A stretch of DNA of 64,000 nucleotides from Larix kaempferi (Eukaryota; Streptophyta; Pinopsida; Pinales; Pinaceae). Shown here in pieces: positions 33,181 through 44,485 of this stretch. The stretch's first letter is position 1; each line of letters opens with the position of its first letter. The translations under genes and the position numbers were made by a program. The notes beneath the pieces are model-generated. The model did no database searches. It saw only the letters and a list, made by a program, of their open reading frames with translations, and was not told the origin of the DNA. The DNA is taken from assembly GCA_027924585.1 (NCBI GenBank), contig BSBM01000307.1, positions 16,415,501 to 16,479,500 on the forward strand. The letters run 5' to 3'.

Positions 33181-34689
33181 AGTGAACACCCGATAAAGCG
33201 TTATTAGAAGACATTAGTATCTATGTCACTTTATATGTTAAATATGTGACTAATTTACGTTATATATCGTAGTTAGGAGTTAGATGGTTAAACCACTTAG
33301 CTAACTAGGGGTGCTATAAATATATGACTTGTGGTGATTTGTGTGTGTATGAGAGAGGGATAACTGCTCAATATTGTTAATATAATATTTCTTTATTTCT
33401 CCCTCCAGCATTGTCTTTATGATGTGTGCACCTTATTTTCCTGCCCTGAGGTGAATTGTGTGGGAAGACAAGACATTCAATTATCTCAACTAAGACTATG
33501 TGCAAGTGACTCTAATTTGATCGGGAAACATCACATATTATCTGAGAACACAGATATCAATCGGGTATGGCTATAATGTTTTGATTCATCATTTTCAATT
33601 GCAAATTGCATTCAATAAGATGTTGGAGGCATGTAACCGATTGATAAGTATGGGGCCACAATGCTCTCCATGAAATACGCCACATCAAAAACATTTACAA
33701 TACTTTGTTGCTATGGACTAATGGTAGATAAGATAATTTTATTAACGTCCGACAAATTACCACAAAAATAGGCCAACAGGACTGTCGGGTACAATGATGT
33801 CATTACAAAGCAAGAGCACCAAAATGTCTCCTATAAAAGGTAATATGCAGAAGGGAAGAGAGGAGAAATCTATGCCGCGGCATGAAAATCCCTTGACCTC
33901 GAGTATGGGATATCACATGGGGTGGAGAAATACACGAGGAAAGGACCCAGGCACAAAGAAATCCAAAAGAAATAAAGTAGGTCTATCAAGAGATAGACCA
34001 ATCTCTCCTAACATCTGAAGTCAAATGAAGGGAACTGAGAATAGTATGTTGTCCCAAGGAAGACCTGGTAGAAGGTCTAGGTTGCCCGCTACATTATTGT
34101 CTGGAGGAGGTAGCCCGCCACTGAGGCCTAGGGAATCTTGTCTACCTCTTGGGGAGAGGTCTATTCTAGTCATGTCGCTAAGATCTCAAGGGACAAGGGA
34201 AAGCCCCACGAGTCCGCACTAATCTAGAAGACACCTTTCTCCCAGTCACTCGGAAGGGGCACACCTCAACTACTCTTGCTACTGCCACCCAACTTAACGT
34301 CCTTATAGCAATAAAATTATTAGGTGTTCCAGCAAATAAAGTTGCAAGATGGATGAAAATGGAAGCCACACATGTATAGAAACCCTTAACTTTCTATACC
34401 TTCAAAAGATATTCAATGAGGCCAAAGAGAGTTCTCCCACAAATCCAACCATCACTACCAATGGATAGGGCTAGTCCTTTTATAGCCTCTTAGCTAATCC
34501 CTCCAAAATTCCCTCATAGGCCATTCGAAGCACTGGAAACACTAGAAGCATTGGGAGTATCTATCCTACCATCCGAGGCTAACTGAAGGAAGCACAAAAG
34601 AGTACTATGTATGGAGGAAGTGCTAAAAGAGGAACTAGAATGTGTAGTGTGTCGCTGCCTAGAGGAGGGTGCTTGATGTTGCATCTTGG
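33181..34689. other. LTR-like promoter sequence followed by unassigned sequence
   Basis: A good plus-strand TATA box (gctataaatatatg, near 33310) is followed by a T-rich segment and a ctccctccagcattg acceptor-like site. I found no primer site. 33794-34018 and 34025-34222 are two short plus-strand frames separated by one stop, rich in Lys/Arg/Ser, with no recognised domain. This is possibly an old retroelement leader. Confidence 0.3.
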
Positions 34690-35426
34690 ATAAGTCGTCC
34701 AACTACCAAGATGGGGCCAAGACTGTCCCCATCACTGGTGTTGAGCGTAGGTAGAGGTGGACTGTTGTGTCCTAACTGAGCGATCAAGGTCTATGCCATC
34801 ATTTGTTTGTCTCTTGGTGCCCCTAGAAGAAGGATGAACAAAAAAGAAGGAAGTGATACTCTAAGTGGAGCCTGGTCGTGACAGAGAATGTTGTTGGAGA
34901 GTGAAGGAGCGAAGTTAGAGGGCCTCCTACAAGTATAAGGCTAGACATCTGTGAGAAGGAGTTCCCTAAAAAGACAATGAAACTGCCCGCGAATCTCATA
35001 ATAAATAGGACACCGAAAGAAGTGCTCCTCAATGTCAACCTCATGAAGGTGGCATACCTGAAAAATTATGTTTGACCGGTCAAGTTGGTCATTTGTCTCT
35101 ACCCGGAGAGGGTGTGAGCCCACCCTGAACTATCCTAAAGGAATACGAAGAGCATGTGCCCAATGGCGGAATGCGTAAGGGGACCAAACAATGAGACCAT
35201 CCCTCAGATCCAAAAAGTGCATAGTGTAGAAGGCCATCTTAGGACGTAACCTCCCTGGATGGTCGATCCAAGTTACCTGCACAATATGTCTATAAATGTC
35301 ATCTCTAGTGATTCTATTTAGCTCTTTCCTGGTAGGTAAGAGGCAACGAGACGCATCCAAGGAATACCCAAACGGAGGAAGCCAATCCATCGTAATACCA
35401 ATAGATGCTAAAAGATCTAAAATACT
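34690..35426 (-). pseudogene. LINE fragment B, C-terminal part with zinc-finger-like end
   Basis: The minus strand encodes VWSPYAFRHWAHALRIPLG, then PLRVETNDQLDRSNIIFQVC, then LHEVDIEEHFFRCPIYYEIR. That is the pattern CH-x-EHFFRCP found at the end of plant LINE polyproteins (zf-RVT type). Frames are shifted relative to each other. It is separated from its RT (39618-40490) by the solo LTR. Confidence 0.7.
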
Positions 35427-36924
35427 TGTTATCACTTACATAGTTGGGCTACCATATTTTCAGATCAGAGTCCAGTCCTTTTTTCAGCCAATCCTTTACA
35501 TTGAGATGCTAGAGATGAGCATTCATTTCAGGATCACTCTTATTTTATGAGCAGCCGGCACAGCCTTATGCCATGACTGAGTTTCGGGAACTCAGATTTG
35601 ATGACCGATATAGCCATTTTTACCATACAGAGCAGTATGCATTGCCCAGATATGCAGCAGCAGTTTCCAGTTGACAGTTGATGGTTCAAGTGATTGGTAC
35701 AGGTATATGACCAGGTAGGTATATGGTTGTTTATTGGTTTATCATTGCTTTGATTGGTCATTCTTGTAGCTTGATTTCGCATTTAGTGGTCATGACATGG
35801 CGATCTATTTATATATTATGGACATGGTTGTTAATTTATATTTATATAGTCTTGCTTGCTCAGAATTATGAAATTCTTGTATATACTCATTGGTTTCACC
35901 TTCCTTAGGAGAATGGAAGTGATCATTCCCACCATTATATGGCTTGCTAGTTTTGGCATCATTCTTCACTATCTCCATCCATTCATCACCTTCCAGTTTT
36001 AGTTTCACCTTGAATTACACCTTAGCATGTGATATGGAGGACTTCCCCACTCTAGCCTCTTTGTTGGATAAGCATCCCTGTTAGTTTGTGTCTCGGCTCT
36101 GAGTTGCCTAACTTGTATTGGCTAAAACCTGAAACAGATAGTACTACCATCATTACATGTATCTGGAAACTATTGTATATCTTATGAAAGCCCATTGAAA
36201 TGAAATTCAAAACTGTGTTTCTAAGCACAATGAAAGAAGGGCTATGGAAATGAATGAAATGTAAAATCCCCAAAGGGATATCTAAAGGCCTAATAAAAGC
36301 AGTGGATAAATGTATGCCAAATCTAAATACTGCCGGCCATGGAAACAAATTGAATTAAAAGGCCCAAATATAGCAATGGTTAAATATATGCTAAATCCAA
36401 TGATTGTTGGCCTTATTTGAATGTAATGATTATTTCCTCACGGAGCCTACGGGTTGTGATGTGAGATGTAAGGGGCAGCTAATTCTAAGTGTCCCCTAGA
36501 GTCTCAAGTTACAGTTAGTCAGACACCTAGTCATGGCGGCTATAGAAAAGATCCTCGCAGAACTGAGTCAACTTGGATGTGAGTTGTAAACATCTGTCAA
36601 GGTTGAATTAGCACTTCCCAAACAGCTTATCCATTTGTGAGACACTACCATCCCCTGTGTTATTTTTTATCCAACATATGCTTGAGTGTGTATCCCCTTT
36701 CCTACATCCAAAGTATCACAGTGTTGAGTTTGTACAGTCATCCCTTAGCCTAGCCTTATATTTGTCCACCCTCACCCATTACTAGCAAATTGATCACAGC
36801 CATGAAGTGAGTATATCCTTGAGGTTCTGTTCTGAGCTATTATTATTTATAAAGTTTTAAACCGCCAGTGAAATGTTACTTTATGTTTATAGTCTTGCTA
36901 TTTGAATGACTAACGAAGCATGTC

Positions 36925-37502
36925 ATATCCAATTACACTTGCAGCGTTTTGGTGTTTTAGCCTGGGTCATATTATTGGTCAGTTTGACCAAGTCAACCAC
37001 AGGACATGAGATGAGTTAGATGAATGATGTTAGAGATTGATGATATATGGTCTTTCATTGCCCACCAGGTGGTTCCATGCAGTAGCTACAGGTTTCATAT
37101 GGTGATTTGTCATATTCTTATGATTTTGATCATTTACAAATTATTATTTTTTATCTGTCCGAGCATAGTTATGATATTTTATGATTATACAGTTATCCAC
37201 ATGGTGTATGAGTATATCCAATTACACTTGCAGCATTTTGATGTTTTAGCCTGGGTCATATTATTGGTCAGTTTGACCAAGTCAACCACAGGACATGAGA
37301 TGAGTTAGATGAATGATGTTAGAGATTAATGATATATGGTCTTTCATTGCCCACCAGGTGGTTCCATGCAGTAGCTACAGGTTTCATATGGTGATTTGTG
37401 ATATTCTTATGATTTTGATCATTTATAGATTATTATTTTTTATATGTCCGAGCATGGTTATGATATTTTATGATTATACAGTTATCCACATGGTGTATGA
37501 GT
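36925..37502. repeat. 289-bp tandem duplication inside the solo LTR
   Basis: Units start at 36925 and 37214 with atatccaattacacttgcag and differ at only a handful of positions. The duplication arose after LTR insertion, because the related LTR at 45015-50065 does not show it. Confidence 0.93.
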
Positions 37503-38302
37503 ATGCATCTCTAGTGCATTTGGATCTTCTAAGTCCATTGGGATACTCAGTTTGCAGTTTTGGGCATTTTCAGTTGAGGTATTCTTCAGTTTATCATTCT
37601 GGTGCAGATTTGCCATTAAAAATGGTTGGCAGAACAGTTTGACTTTTTATTTATTTCACCTAGGGCGCTACAGAGGGAGTATACGGTCCAACCACTTGTT
37701 TTTACTATATTGCCATACTCACAGACATGTTGGTGCAGTCAGTTTTGGCCCCGGGTGACCAGGTAGTGAGCTACAAGCATTTTTATCTTTTACAGGTGAT
37801 TTACAGAGGAATAAAAAATGGTAAAATGGCTACAGAGGAATTCGATGTGGGCTATCGAGGCAAGGAAATGGCATAGAGTTGATTTTGATGATGTGTGTGA
37901 TGTCTCCCACACCTTCCAGAGCAGTTACAGCATTCAGTGGGGCCCACACACTTCCCGAGCTCATATTTTATGATTTTATTGTGTCTTTGAGGGGGCACGA
38001 TTTGGCCATGTGGTCACATTATTGTATTTTGATGATATTATTATATGACATTGTGCCATGGGGACAAACTGGTGAAGGATTATATCACCTCCTAGACCCA
38101 CCATGAGCTTATGTTGTGACTTAAGTCACTTTTATGTGGTACGTCCCCCCTAGGGCAATTTAGCTAGTGTGCCCTCTTATATATTTGAGTTGATCCTTGT
38201 ACTTTATGTTGAGCTCATATCAACCGTTGATTATAACTTATGTATCTTATGATCTCAACCACTCATCAAAAAGGTGGTTAGGGTTTTGGTCTCTCCCATT
38301 GT

Positions 38303-38312
38303 TATTTAAAGG
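38303..38312 (+). promoter_or_regulatory. TATA box of the solo giant LTR
   Basis: TATTTAAAGG is followed after about 25 bp by CATTGTAAAGGGACC and GGCTCTTGG. It aligns with TATAAAAGAAGG, CATTGTATTGAGG and GGCTCTTGG at 48720-48765 in the sister LTR. It probably defines the U3/R boundary. Confidence 0.6.
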
Positions 38313-38683
38313 AGAGACCCCCTCATTGTAAAGGGACCTTTGGCTCTTGGAATTTGATAATAGAAGAATTATTTGCAGACACTTCTTGGATCTTCATTGA
38401 TTGGATGTTCTTAGATGTTGATTGAAAAGTCTATTGTCACCTAGCATTTGAGATTTTGTGGTGAATCCAAATATTTGTGGAAACAGTGTTTATCTGCAGG
38501 AGGGCGACTTCACTTGGGACATTTTTGCAGGGGGCTCCTCAACTCGTTTTGCTTGAAGTTGCTAATATCAAGGGGCTTTCAACTGTATCATTGTGATCTT
38601 TGATTTCTAGCTAGTGTGTCTCTTGTTTTTATAGTCATTTTCTCTTGATGCAATAAATCTAACTTACGTAGTTTGTTGTGCAG

Positions 38684-38805
38684 GAGAGGAGGGCGCATTT
38701 GCTTCTTGGGGAAAACCGATTTCACTTGGACACTCACTTAAATCACCTCAAATTGATCGAGAAGGCATAGATCATCAATATCAAGGCATCTACAAGATTA
38801 TCCGG
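38684..38805 (+). other. Exon-like island in the giant LTR leader
   Basis: A 122-bp block bounded by TTGTGCAG before it and GGTAAGATCT after it. The sister LTR has a 123-bp block at 49100-49222 with the same kind of borders (TTTTGGCAG and GTAGGTG). Shared words are gag-ggg, cgatttcacttg versus cgatttcagttg, gac-ctc and atcatca-a versus ctcatcaaaa. It may be a noncoding leader exon. Confidence 0.45.
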
Positions 38806-39617
38806 GTAAGATCTACTCTTGATTTAGGTATTTTGGGTTCCAATCCATTGGCCATTTCATTTTACTGTCAAAACCCTGACTATAAATTAATCGGAAAATT
38901 CCCTAGCTCAAACAACTTGGTTTATTGGCAAACTATTTCTGGGTATTTCACCTTAGGCATAACCCAAGGTGGGTTCTCAAGGGCGTCACCCTTGAGGGAC
39001 TCCTTGTGGCCCATCTCCCTAGGGACTGGTCTCTCTACCCTTGCGCACTCCCTGAGTTGGCTTGTTTTCTGTTGTTTGATGCCTGTTCTGAGACTTGTGT
39101 GTGTTAATACTGTCATACCCATTAATCAAGTCTATTAAAAGGTACTAGATAGCCCCAATCCTAATCTTAACCTCTCTGCATTGGACACGATTCCCAAAGC
39201 AGAGGATTTTTCTATTTGCTAGTGCCTTGATCCTAGATCTCTTAATTAAGCTAATAAGTCACTTGTATTTTCACATTGGACCAAAATCACATCCTTTAAG
39301 CCTCTTGGTCCAACTTATAACTCATCTAGTGGCTTCATTCATAGATCTAGGGTTCATCATACCTAACACCTTACGTACTTCATTAATCTAATTTGATATG
39401 GTGTCTTGGTTGGATCTCTCCTAACGGGAGTTGATCTAGGTCTCCCCCATTGTTGTCTTGGGCTTGGATAACATAAAGTGAAGGGTGCCTCGATTGGCAT
39501 GACAACTAATCCATTTGGGAATCAAGACTCTCATGGTTCACCTCTTTGGTTGCCTATCCCCTCTACCATCTTGTATAGGATCTATCATTTGGGGCAACTA
39601 CAAGTAGTGTGATAACA

Positions 39618-40490
39618 ATACCCACCAACCAACATCTAGAGCAACCTGAAAGGTTGGTTGAGGCAATGGCCTCTGAAGAGAGATAGGCCTCGATCACACC
39701 CCTTCACCATGCAGGCAAATCTCCAAAGCCGGTGTAAGAGAGCGACAATACTAAACACAACCTCAAGTTGAAAAGGTCGACCACCAAACTCTACAAGTAC
39801 GATGGACTAAGGTACTGTCTGTTTGCATGTGATGATTCAATGAAGGAGGAGGATCTGCACTCTCTATGCTGAGGACCAATCATAGTCAAGTAAGCATGGT
39901 CCCCACACCTCAGAGCCATATAGGATTGTGGGTCGTATGAGAGTATCCATGAGAGACATCTTCGATGACATCCTAAAAATGGCGTCAAAAGCATTGTCTC
40001 TCTAGAAACGCTAGGGATTAGTATCCTTTATTCACTTGGGGCTAAAGAGCATGTTGTAGGCTAAAACAAGGTCCTGTGAACTGGACCCCCAAATATGCAT
40101 AGGTACTAGTAATCTCGACCTCCTCCCCTCTAAAGAAGAAATGAAGATCAATGAGTAGCCTCCTCGATCCGTTGAAGATTATAACCTTGGTTTTACCCAA
40201 GTTGATCGTCAGCTGACGAAGATCACAAAAGAGGGTCGAGGCATCTAATTGTCTCTACAAACCCTCCGGAGATGAGTCCAGGAGGACCACATCATCAACA
40301 AAGAGCAAAATAGAGATCAAGATTTGGTGGAGAAGGCACCCATCATCGTCCTAAATGTGCTCCTGTAAAAGACTCTAGCTCATTGATGTAAATTCCAAAC
40401 AGAGTGGGGGGCAGTGGACACCACTGCTTGACCCCAATGGTATTCCTAATGAAATTTGAAATCCCATGGGCCGTGCGAAGACGACCACAT
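39618..40490 (-). pseudogene. LINE fragment B, reverse transcriptase part
   Basis: The minus strand encodes ISILLFVDDVVLLDSSPEGL (RT catalytic box with VDD, 40340-40260 region), LTINLGKTKVIIFNG, RGEEVEITSTYAYLGVQFTG and then a decayed C-terminal part. Upstream, NGIKQ-CPLSPTLFGIYINELES can be read near 40440-40380. Scattered stops show that it is dead. It reconnects with 34690-35426 when the solo LTR is removed. Confidence 0.8.
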
Positions 40491-40499
40491 TGATTTTTC

Positions 40500-40653
40500 A
40501 TTAGGTTAGGGTTTGAGGCAAAAAATTAAAATTCTTATACTTTAATACAAAAAAAAATTGCAAAACTAGTGCTGAGAACAAAATATACAACTATAACAAA
40601 TTAAGATTTAGATCTACTAAATTAAACATAATTTTCATTTCTTTCAACTTTAA
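40500..40653 (-). repeat. Truncated Copia LTR start next to a collapsed internal region
   Basis: On the minus strand this starts TGTTAAAGTTGAA at 40653 and runs into the LINE end. It is preceded by CTTTGGGAG, a polypurine tract that would encode WE, with Cys-stop coming from the LTR start. An inverted, plus-strand relative lies at 59555-59700. Confidence 0.5.
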
Positions 40654-40671
40654 CACTCCCAAAGGTCCTTG

Positions 40672-40867
40672 TGTTAAAGTTGAAGCATACAGTTAGCAAT
40701 TACATATAAAAAGGCAACAGTAGTAAGACTAATAACAAGTGTAATAACTTACTTGGTGAGATAGGACCTTCCTTATACTCAGAAATCTAACTTTCATAAC
40801 AAACTTTGCCTCTTAGAGGCAAGTCAACAACTGGAACAAAACTGACCCTTACCTGATGGTTAGTACA

Positions 40868-40908
<41 letters not shown>

Positions 40909-41133
40909 GAGAGAGAAGGGTTGTAGGATAGGTTCTCCAAGATCAGGACCAACACATTAACCAAAACAGTCAAGGGAGAAAGGCACAAGGGAAGCCTCAA
41001 AGCACAGTCTAGAATGGCATCCCTAACAGACCTTAAACAAAGCAGAGGTGGTCACCTACAAATCATGACAGACCTCAAATCACAGTGGCAGCCAAGGCAA
41101 ACACTAAACAAGATATCAAATCTCAATTCACAG
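40672..41133 (-). repeat. Copia-4 LTR, terminal part
   Basis: On the minus strand this is the LTR 3-prime end (...TTCAACTTTAACA at 40672). It is interrupted at 41134 by Copia-3 and resumes at 51650 after the cacag duplication, giving a total LTR of about 2.39 kb. A (GA)n run lies at 40871-40917. It is similar, inverted, to 59280-59536. Confidence 0.7.
40871..40917. repeat. (GA)n microsatellite
   Basis: About 22 GA units with one interruption (GACAGA). A shorter GA/CT run is at the matching place in the inverted relative near 59298. Confidence 0.95.
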
Positions 41134-42253
41134 TGTTGATTTTTGTACCTAGGAAAGTGTTCCCCTAGTGACTTTTTGCCTAAGTCACTTAAGTGGGGAA
41201 ATAAAGTGACCCTTGCATTAAATGACTTGAGATGAGCATTTAATTGACTTTAGAGATTAAAGTCACTTTTGGATAAATTTAAGTGGGTGAGTGAATTTAA
41301 TATTTATGAGATTTAAATGAGCGCATTTAATCTCATCCATTGGATCTCATCTAATCTCAACCGTTGGATTGAGTGAACCCTAGGGTTTAGACAAAAAGGG
41401 CAAGGGAGGCAATTTGTTTCCATTCTTGTGAAGAGAGTGAAGAGAAAGAGAGAGAGCTGGAGTGGGCACACATTCCGAGGCAGTCATTTCTGGAGAGTTT
41501 CAGTGGGCACAGAAATCAAGGCACTAGTTCAGAATTTATGAGGCACAGAATTCAAGGTGAGCTCAGCAATCCGTACAGCGTGATTTTGGGCATGAGTTTC
41601 GAGGTAGATTCTTTCCACATATTTCAAGGAAAGTTCTTAGCACATTTCCTGAGGCAACAACATTTATTTCTAGCACGGATTTCGAGGCCATAACACTGCA
41701 TTAATTACACAGTCCGTACAGCACGCAGTTCGAGGTAGTTGTGGGCACATTTCCCGAGTTTCTGGCACAGTTTTTGAGGACTGTACTTCAGCATTAATTG
41801 TTGTACCATACAATAGTTTGGGCACATTTTTTGAGACAAGTTGGGCACAATTTTCAAGCTCAGAACTGAGCTGATATTTTTGGCACAAATTTCAAGGAGT
41901 TTGCACAGAAATCGAGACAGTCAACTAGGTGTATTTTCTGGTTGAGATAAGTTGTATTTTGACTAAAAATTACTGCTCTGAATTTTTCTCAGAAGAAATA
42001 ATAAAATCTCTCTCTCTGACTGGTTTTCCTCGTGGGGGTTTTTCCAGTGCCATTGGCTAAATTTCTGAGTCTAAAATATTTTATGGCGTGCATGTGTATT
42101 TAATTTTTTTGCATGTAAAAGTATTTTTCAGTGTGTTTTAATTGTCTAAAATCTTTATAATTATTTCCAGCTTCATGAGAAATTGAGTTGGGCATAAAAC
42201 CATGAAAACTTGACATAAAACCAGCAAGCTGATTTAAACACAAAAAATTTACA
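41134..42253 (+). repeat. Copia-3 5-prime LTR
   Basis: 1120 bp, TGTTGATTTTTG to AAAAATTTACA. About 14 sense-strand modules of the GGCACA..TTCGAGG type lie at 41463-41920, then AATAATAAA near 41998, then GGTTTTCCTCGTGGGG near 42020. The order matches the minus-strand Copia LTRs although the overall sequence is diverged. Confidence 0.92.
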
Positions 42254-42265
42254 TGGTATCAGAGC
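42254..42265 (+). other. Copia-3 primer-binding site
   Basis: TGGTATCAGAGC, an exact match to the plant initiator tRNA-Met primer site, abuts the LTR end ACA. Confidence 0.93.
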
Positions 42266-42365
42266 TTGGGGGCAGAAAACATTAAAATTTGCAGACAGTG
42301 AAAAATTTCTAGAATTCAGTATTTTCTTCTGTTATTGAACAACACCTTATTGGGTTAATAGTGAG

Positions 42366-42463
42366 ATGGCTACAAGACTTAGGTTGAAGGATAGGCTAGA
42401 TGGGACAGGAAACTTTGTGCCATGGAAGCCTAGGATTTTGCCGATCTTGGAGGAAAATGAACT
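42366..42463 (+). pseudogene. Copia-3 Gag N-terminus, split by insertion
   Basis: ATG at 42366 starts MATRLRLKDRLDGTGNFVPW and ends EENEL at the Gypsy insertion point. The continuation is at 50066. It is close to Copia-1 and Copia-2 Gag. Confidence 0.9.
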
Positions 42464-43168
42464 TGTTATCACATCTATGTTAGCTGGAGCTACCATACTA
42501 TAGACTGTGTGGCCGAGGACCACACAGTACTTTTTTTCTAGATCAGAGATCGAATGCCTTCAAAGGAGGCATACAGTTTTGTTTAGACTACCCCGAGCAA
42601 ACTTATCAGTGGGGACAGATGACTTATTGTATTGCCCAGACATGTATACATTATTGCCTATAGAGGCACCCTTCTTTGCCAGGCTTTGCATAAGCCCATT
42701 GAGACAGTTGCCTAGCCATATTTTTGATAGAGTGTCACAAAGTATTGTTGGTTTACTATTTATTGCCCGGATTTGGTTGAGATCCAGTTTCAGAGTCAGC
42801 TTCAGCAGCAGGTATATGGAGCAGCGGGTATAGCATCTTATATTTATTGCTTATGTTGCTGATTAGACTTGTTTATACATGATAGTACACTGACTTTACA
42901 TATTATGTTGATGTGGTGATCTAGCTGTTATTATGTTGTGATTGGCCCTTGGTGATGTTAGTCCACCCCCTTCAATAGGCTCCTGTTTATGCACACCAAA
43001 TCACATTCCCACTATTTGTATAGACTTGGTCACCTAGTCCCCTTTGGCAGCTGACTTTGGATCCACCTTCACCTCCTCCACCCATCCGACTCATTCATGA
43101 TTGATCTTTCCGGACTTGGATTTTGATTTGTGACAATGAGGATCCCTTTCCCCGCTAATCTCTGAGTA
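42464..43168 (+). repeat. Truncated left LTR of the giant-LTR Gypsy element
   Basis: Aligns closely with 45015-45210 plus 46475-46965 once the hAT element is removed. It gives the empty site (tatagaggcaccc near 42660) for the hAT insertion. Identity stops at tctgagta (43168), where the right LTR continues tgccatgatttcc but the left enters pol. Confidence 0.92.
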
Positions 43169-44485
43169 GGCGAGAGCAAGGAGGTTGACATAAACGTTAA
43201 TGGGCTTGAAGAGCATGAATGGTATAGGGATATAGTTTTCTACTTGAAGTACCTAACGTGCCCCAATAACCTAGTTGATCACCAAAGGAGGGCCCTCAGA
43301 TTGAAGGCCTCGAGGTTTGTCCTTACGCGAGACGGCCTAGGGTGGAGAAATCCGGATGGGATCATCCTGAAGTGCGTTGCGCTTGACGAGTCACATGTGA
43401 TTATCAGAGAAATGCATTCTGGCCTATGTGGTGGCCATTATGCCCCTAGAGCAACTGCAGCCAAGATCATGAGGGCAGGTTACTATTGGCCCATGCTGTT
43501 TGGAGATGTCCACAAACACATAAAGACCTGCCAAGAATGCCAATTCTTCACCAAGAAACCGAGACTACCCACTTTACCCCTAAGCCCTGTGATAGTAGAA
43601 GCCCCTTTCCAGCAATAGGAAATGGACTTTGTGGGACCATTTGATGTAAATTCAAGCAATGGTTACAAATATATCCTCACTTGCACTGACTATTTCACCC
43701 GTTGGGCTGAGGCTATCCCTACGAAGAAGGCCACGGCCACGATCGTGGTAAAATTCCTAGAAGAAAATATTGTCTCAAGATATGGGTGTCCCCTCAAGCT
43801 CACTACAGATAACGCCAAGGCATTTAGCAAAATAGAAATGTCAATTTTCTGCCTTAATCACAACATAGTGTTGTCCCACTCTTCGAACTACTATCCCCAA
43901 GGAAACGGGCTAGCAGAATCAAGTAACAAGAACCTTATCAGGCTCCTCAAAAGAATGGTGGGGGACAACAAGAGAAGCTGGGACAACAAGCTTAAATATG
44001 TTGTTTGGGCTGATAGAAATACAATGAAGAGAATAACAGGAAAATCCCCATTCGAATTGGTGTACGGACAAGATTGCAGACTCCCCATCAACTTGCAGAT
44101 CCCTGTTTGTGAGTTGTTGCACCAATGCGGATCTGATCAGGAAGCAATCCAAGCAAGGATTGATAAATTAGTCGAACTTGATGAAAAGAGAAGAGAAGCT
44201 TTCGATAGGACTGCCATAGAGCAAGAAAGGATAAAGGGGACCTTTGATCAAAGTACCCGAGACGAATACTTCAAGGTTGGTGATGTGGTCTTGCTATGGG
44301 ATACACATAAAGAGATACCTGGAAAACATGGCAAGTTGGAGAGGCTATGGATAGGCCCGTATAGGGTTGCCAGAGTAGCAGGAAAGGGCTCTGTACGTTT
44401 AGAGACACTGGAAGGTGAGGAGTTGGAACTACCTGTAAATGGGAGGTTTTTGAAACATTTCTTCCCACCGATGAACAATGAGTGA
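43169..44485 (+). pseudogene. Giant-LTR Gypsy integrase
   Basis: Integrase with HHCC finger (MHSGLCGGHYA..., CQEC) and DDE core: MDFVGPF (D), LTTDNAKAF (D) and NYYPQGNGLAESSNKN (E). A C-terminal KVGDVVLLWD...GPYRV block follows, and the protein ends at TGA 44483-44485. One nonsense TAG at 43619-43621 replaces the expected Trp before EMDF. Otherwise one frame runs from about 43180 (EWYRDIVFYLKYLTCP) to the end. There is no chromodomain after the GPYRV block, as expected for Tat rather than chromovirus elements. The closest relative in the window is the minus-strand integrase at 1-900. Confidence 0.92.

Larger units (their letters stand above)
35427..39617 (+). repeat. Solo giant Ty3/Gypsy LTR (about 4.2 kb)
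   Basis: The ends are TGTTATCAC and GTGATAACA, a perfect 9-bp inverted pair identical to the ends of the element at 42464-50065. Flanks are atact (35422-35426) and atacc (39618-39622), a 5-bp target duplication with one change. The LTR interrupts a LINE whose two halves rejoin across it. Internal similarity to the LTR at 45015-50065 is clear at its start (TAGxTGG-GCTACCATA) and around 36430-36600 versus 47340-47520. It is also clear in the TATA/leader region and at the end (GCAACTA-AGT-GTGTGATAACA). It contains a TATA box at 38303-38312 and a 289-bp duplication. No coding sequence is present; the short frames at 37024 and 37313 are one sequence duplicated. Confidence 0.9.

Noticed and set aside
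33794-34222. Lys/Arg-rich plus-strand frames as a host gene
   Set aside because: A stop divides them, there are no splice-supported partners and no recognisable domain. Left unassigned.
37024-37642. Two similar plus-strand frames (94 and 109 codons) as a small gene pair
   Set aside because: They are the two copies of the 289-bp duplication in a noncoding LTR and have no known motif; the sister LTR does not keep the frame.
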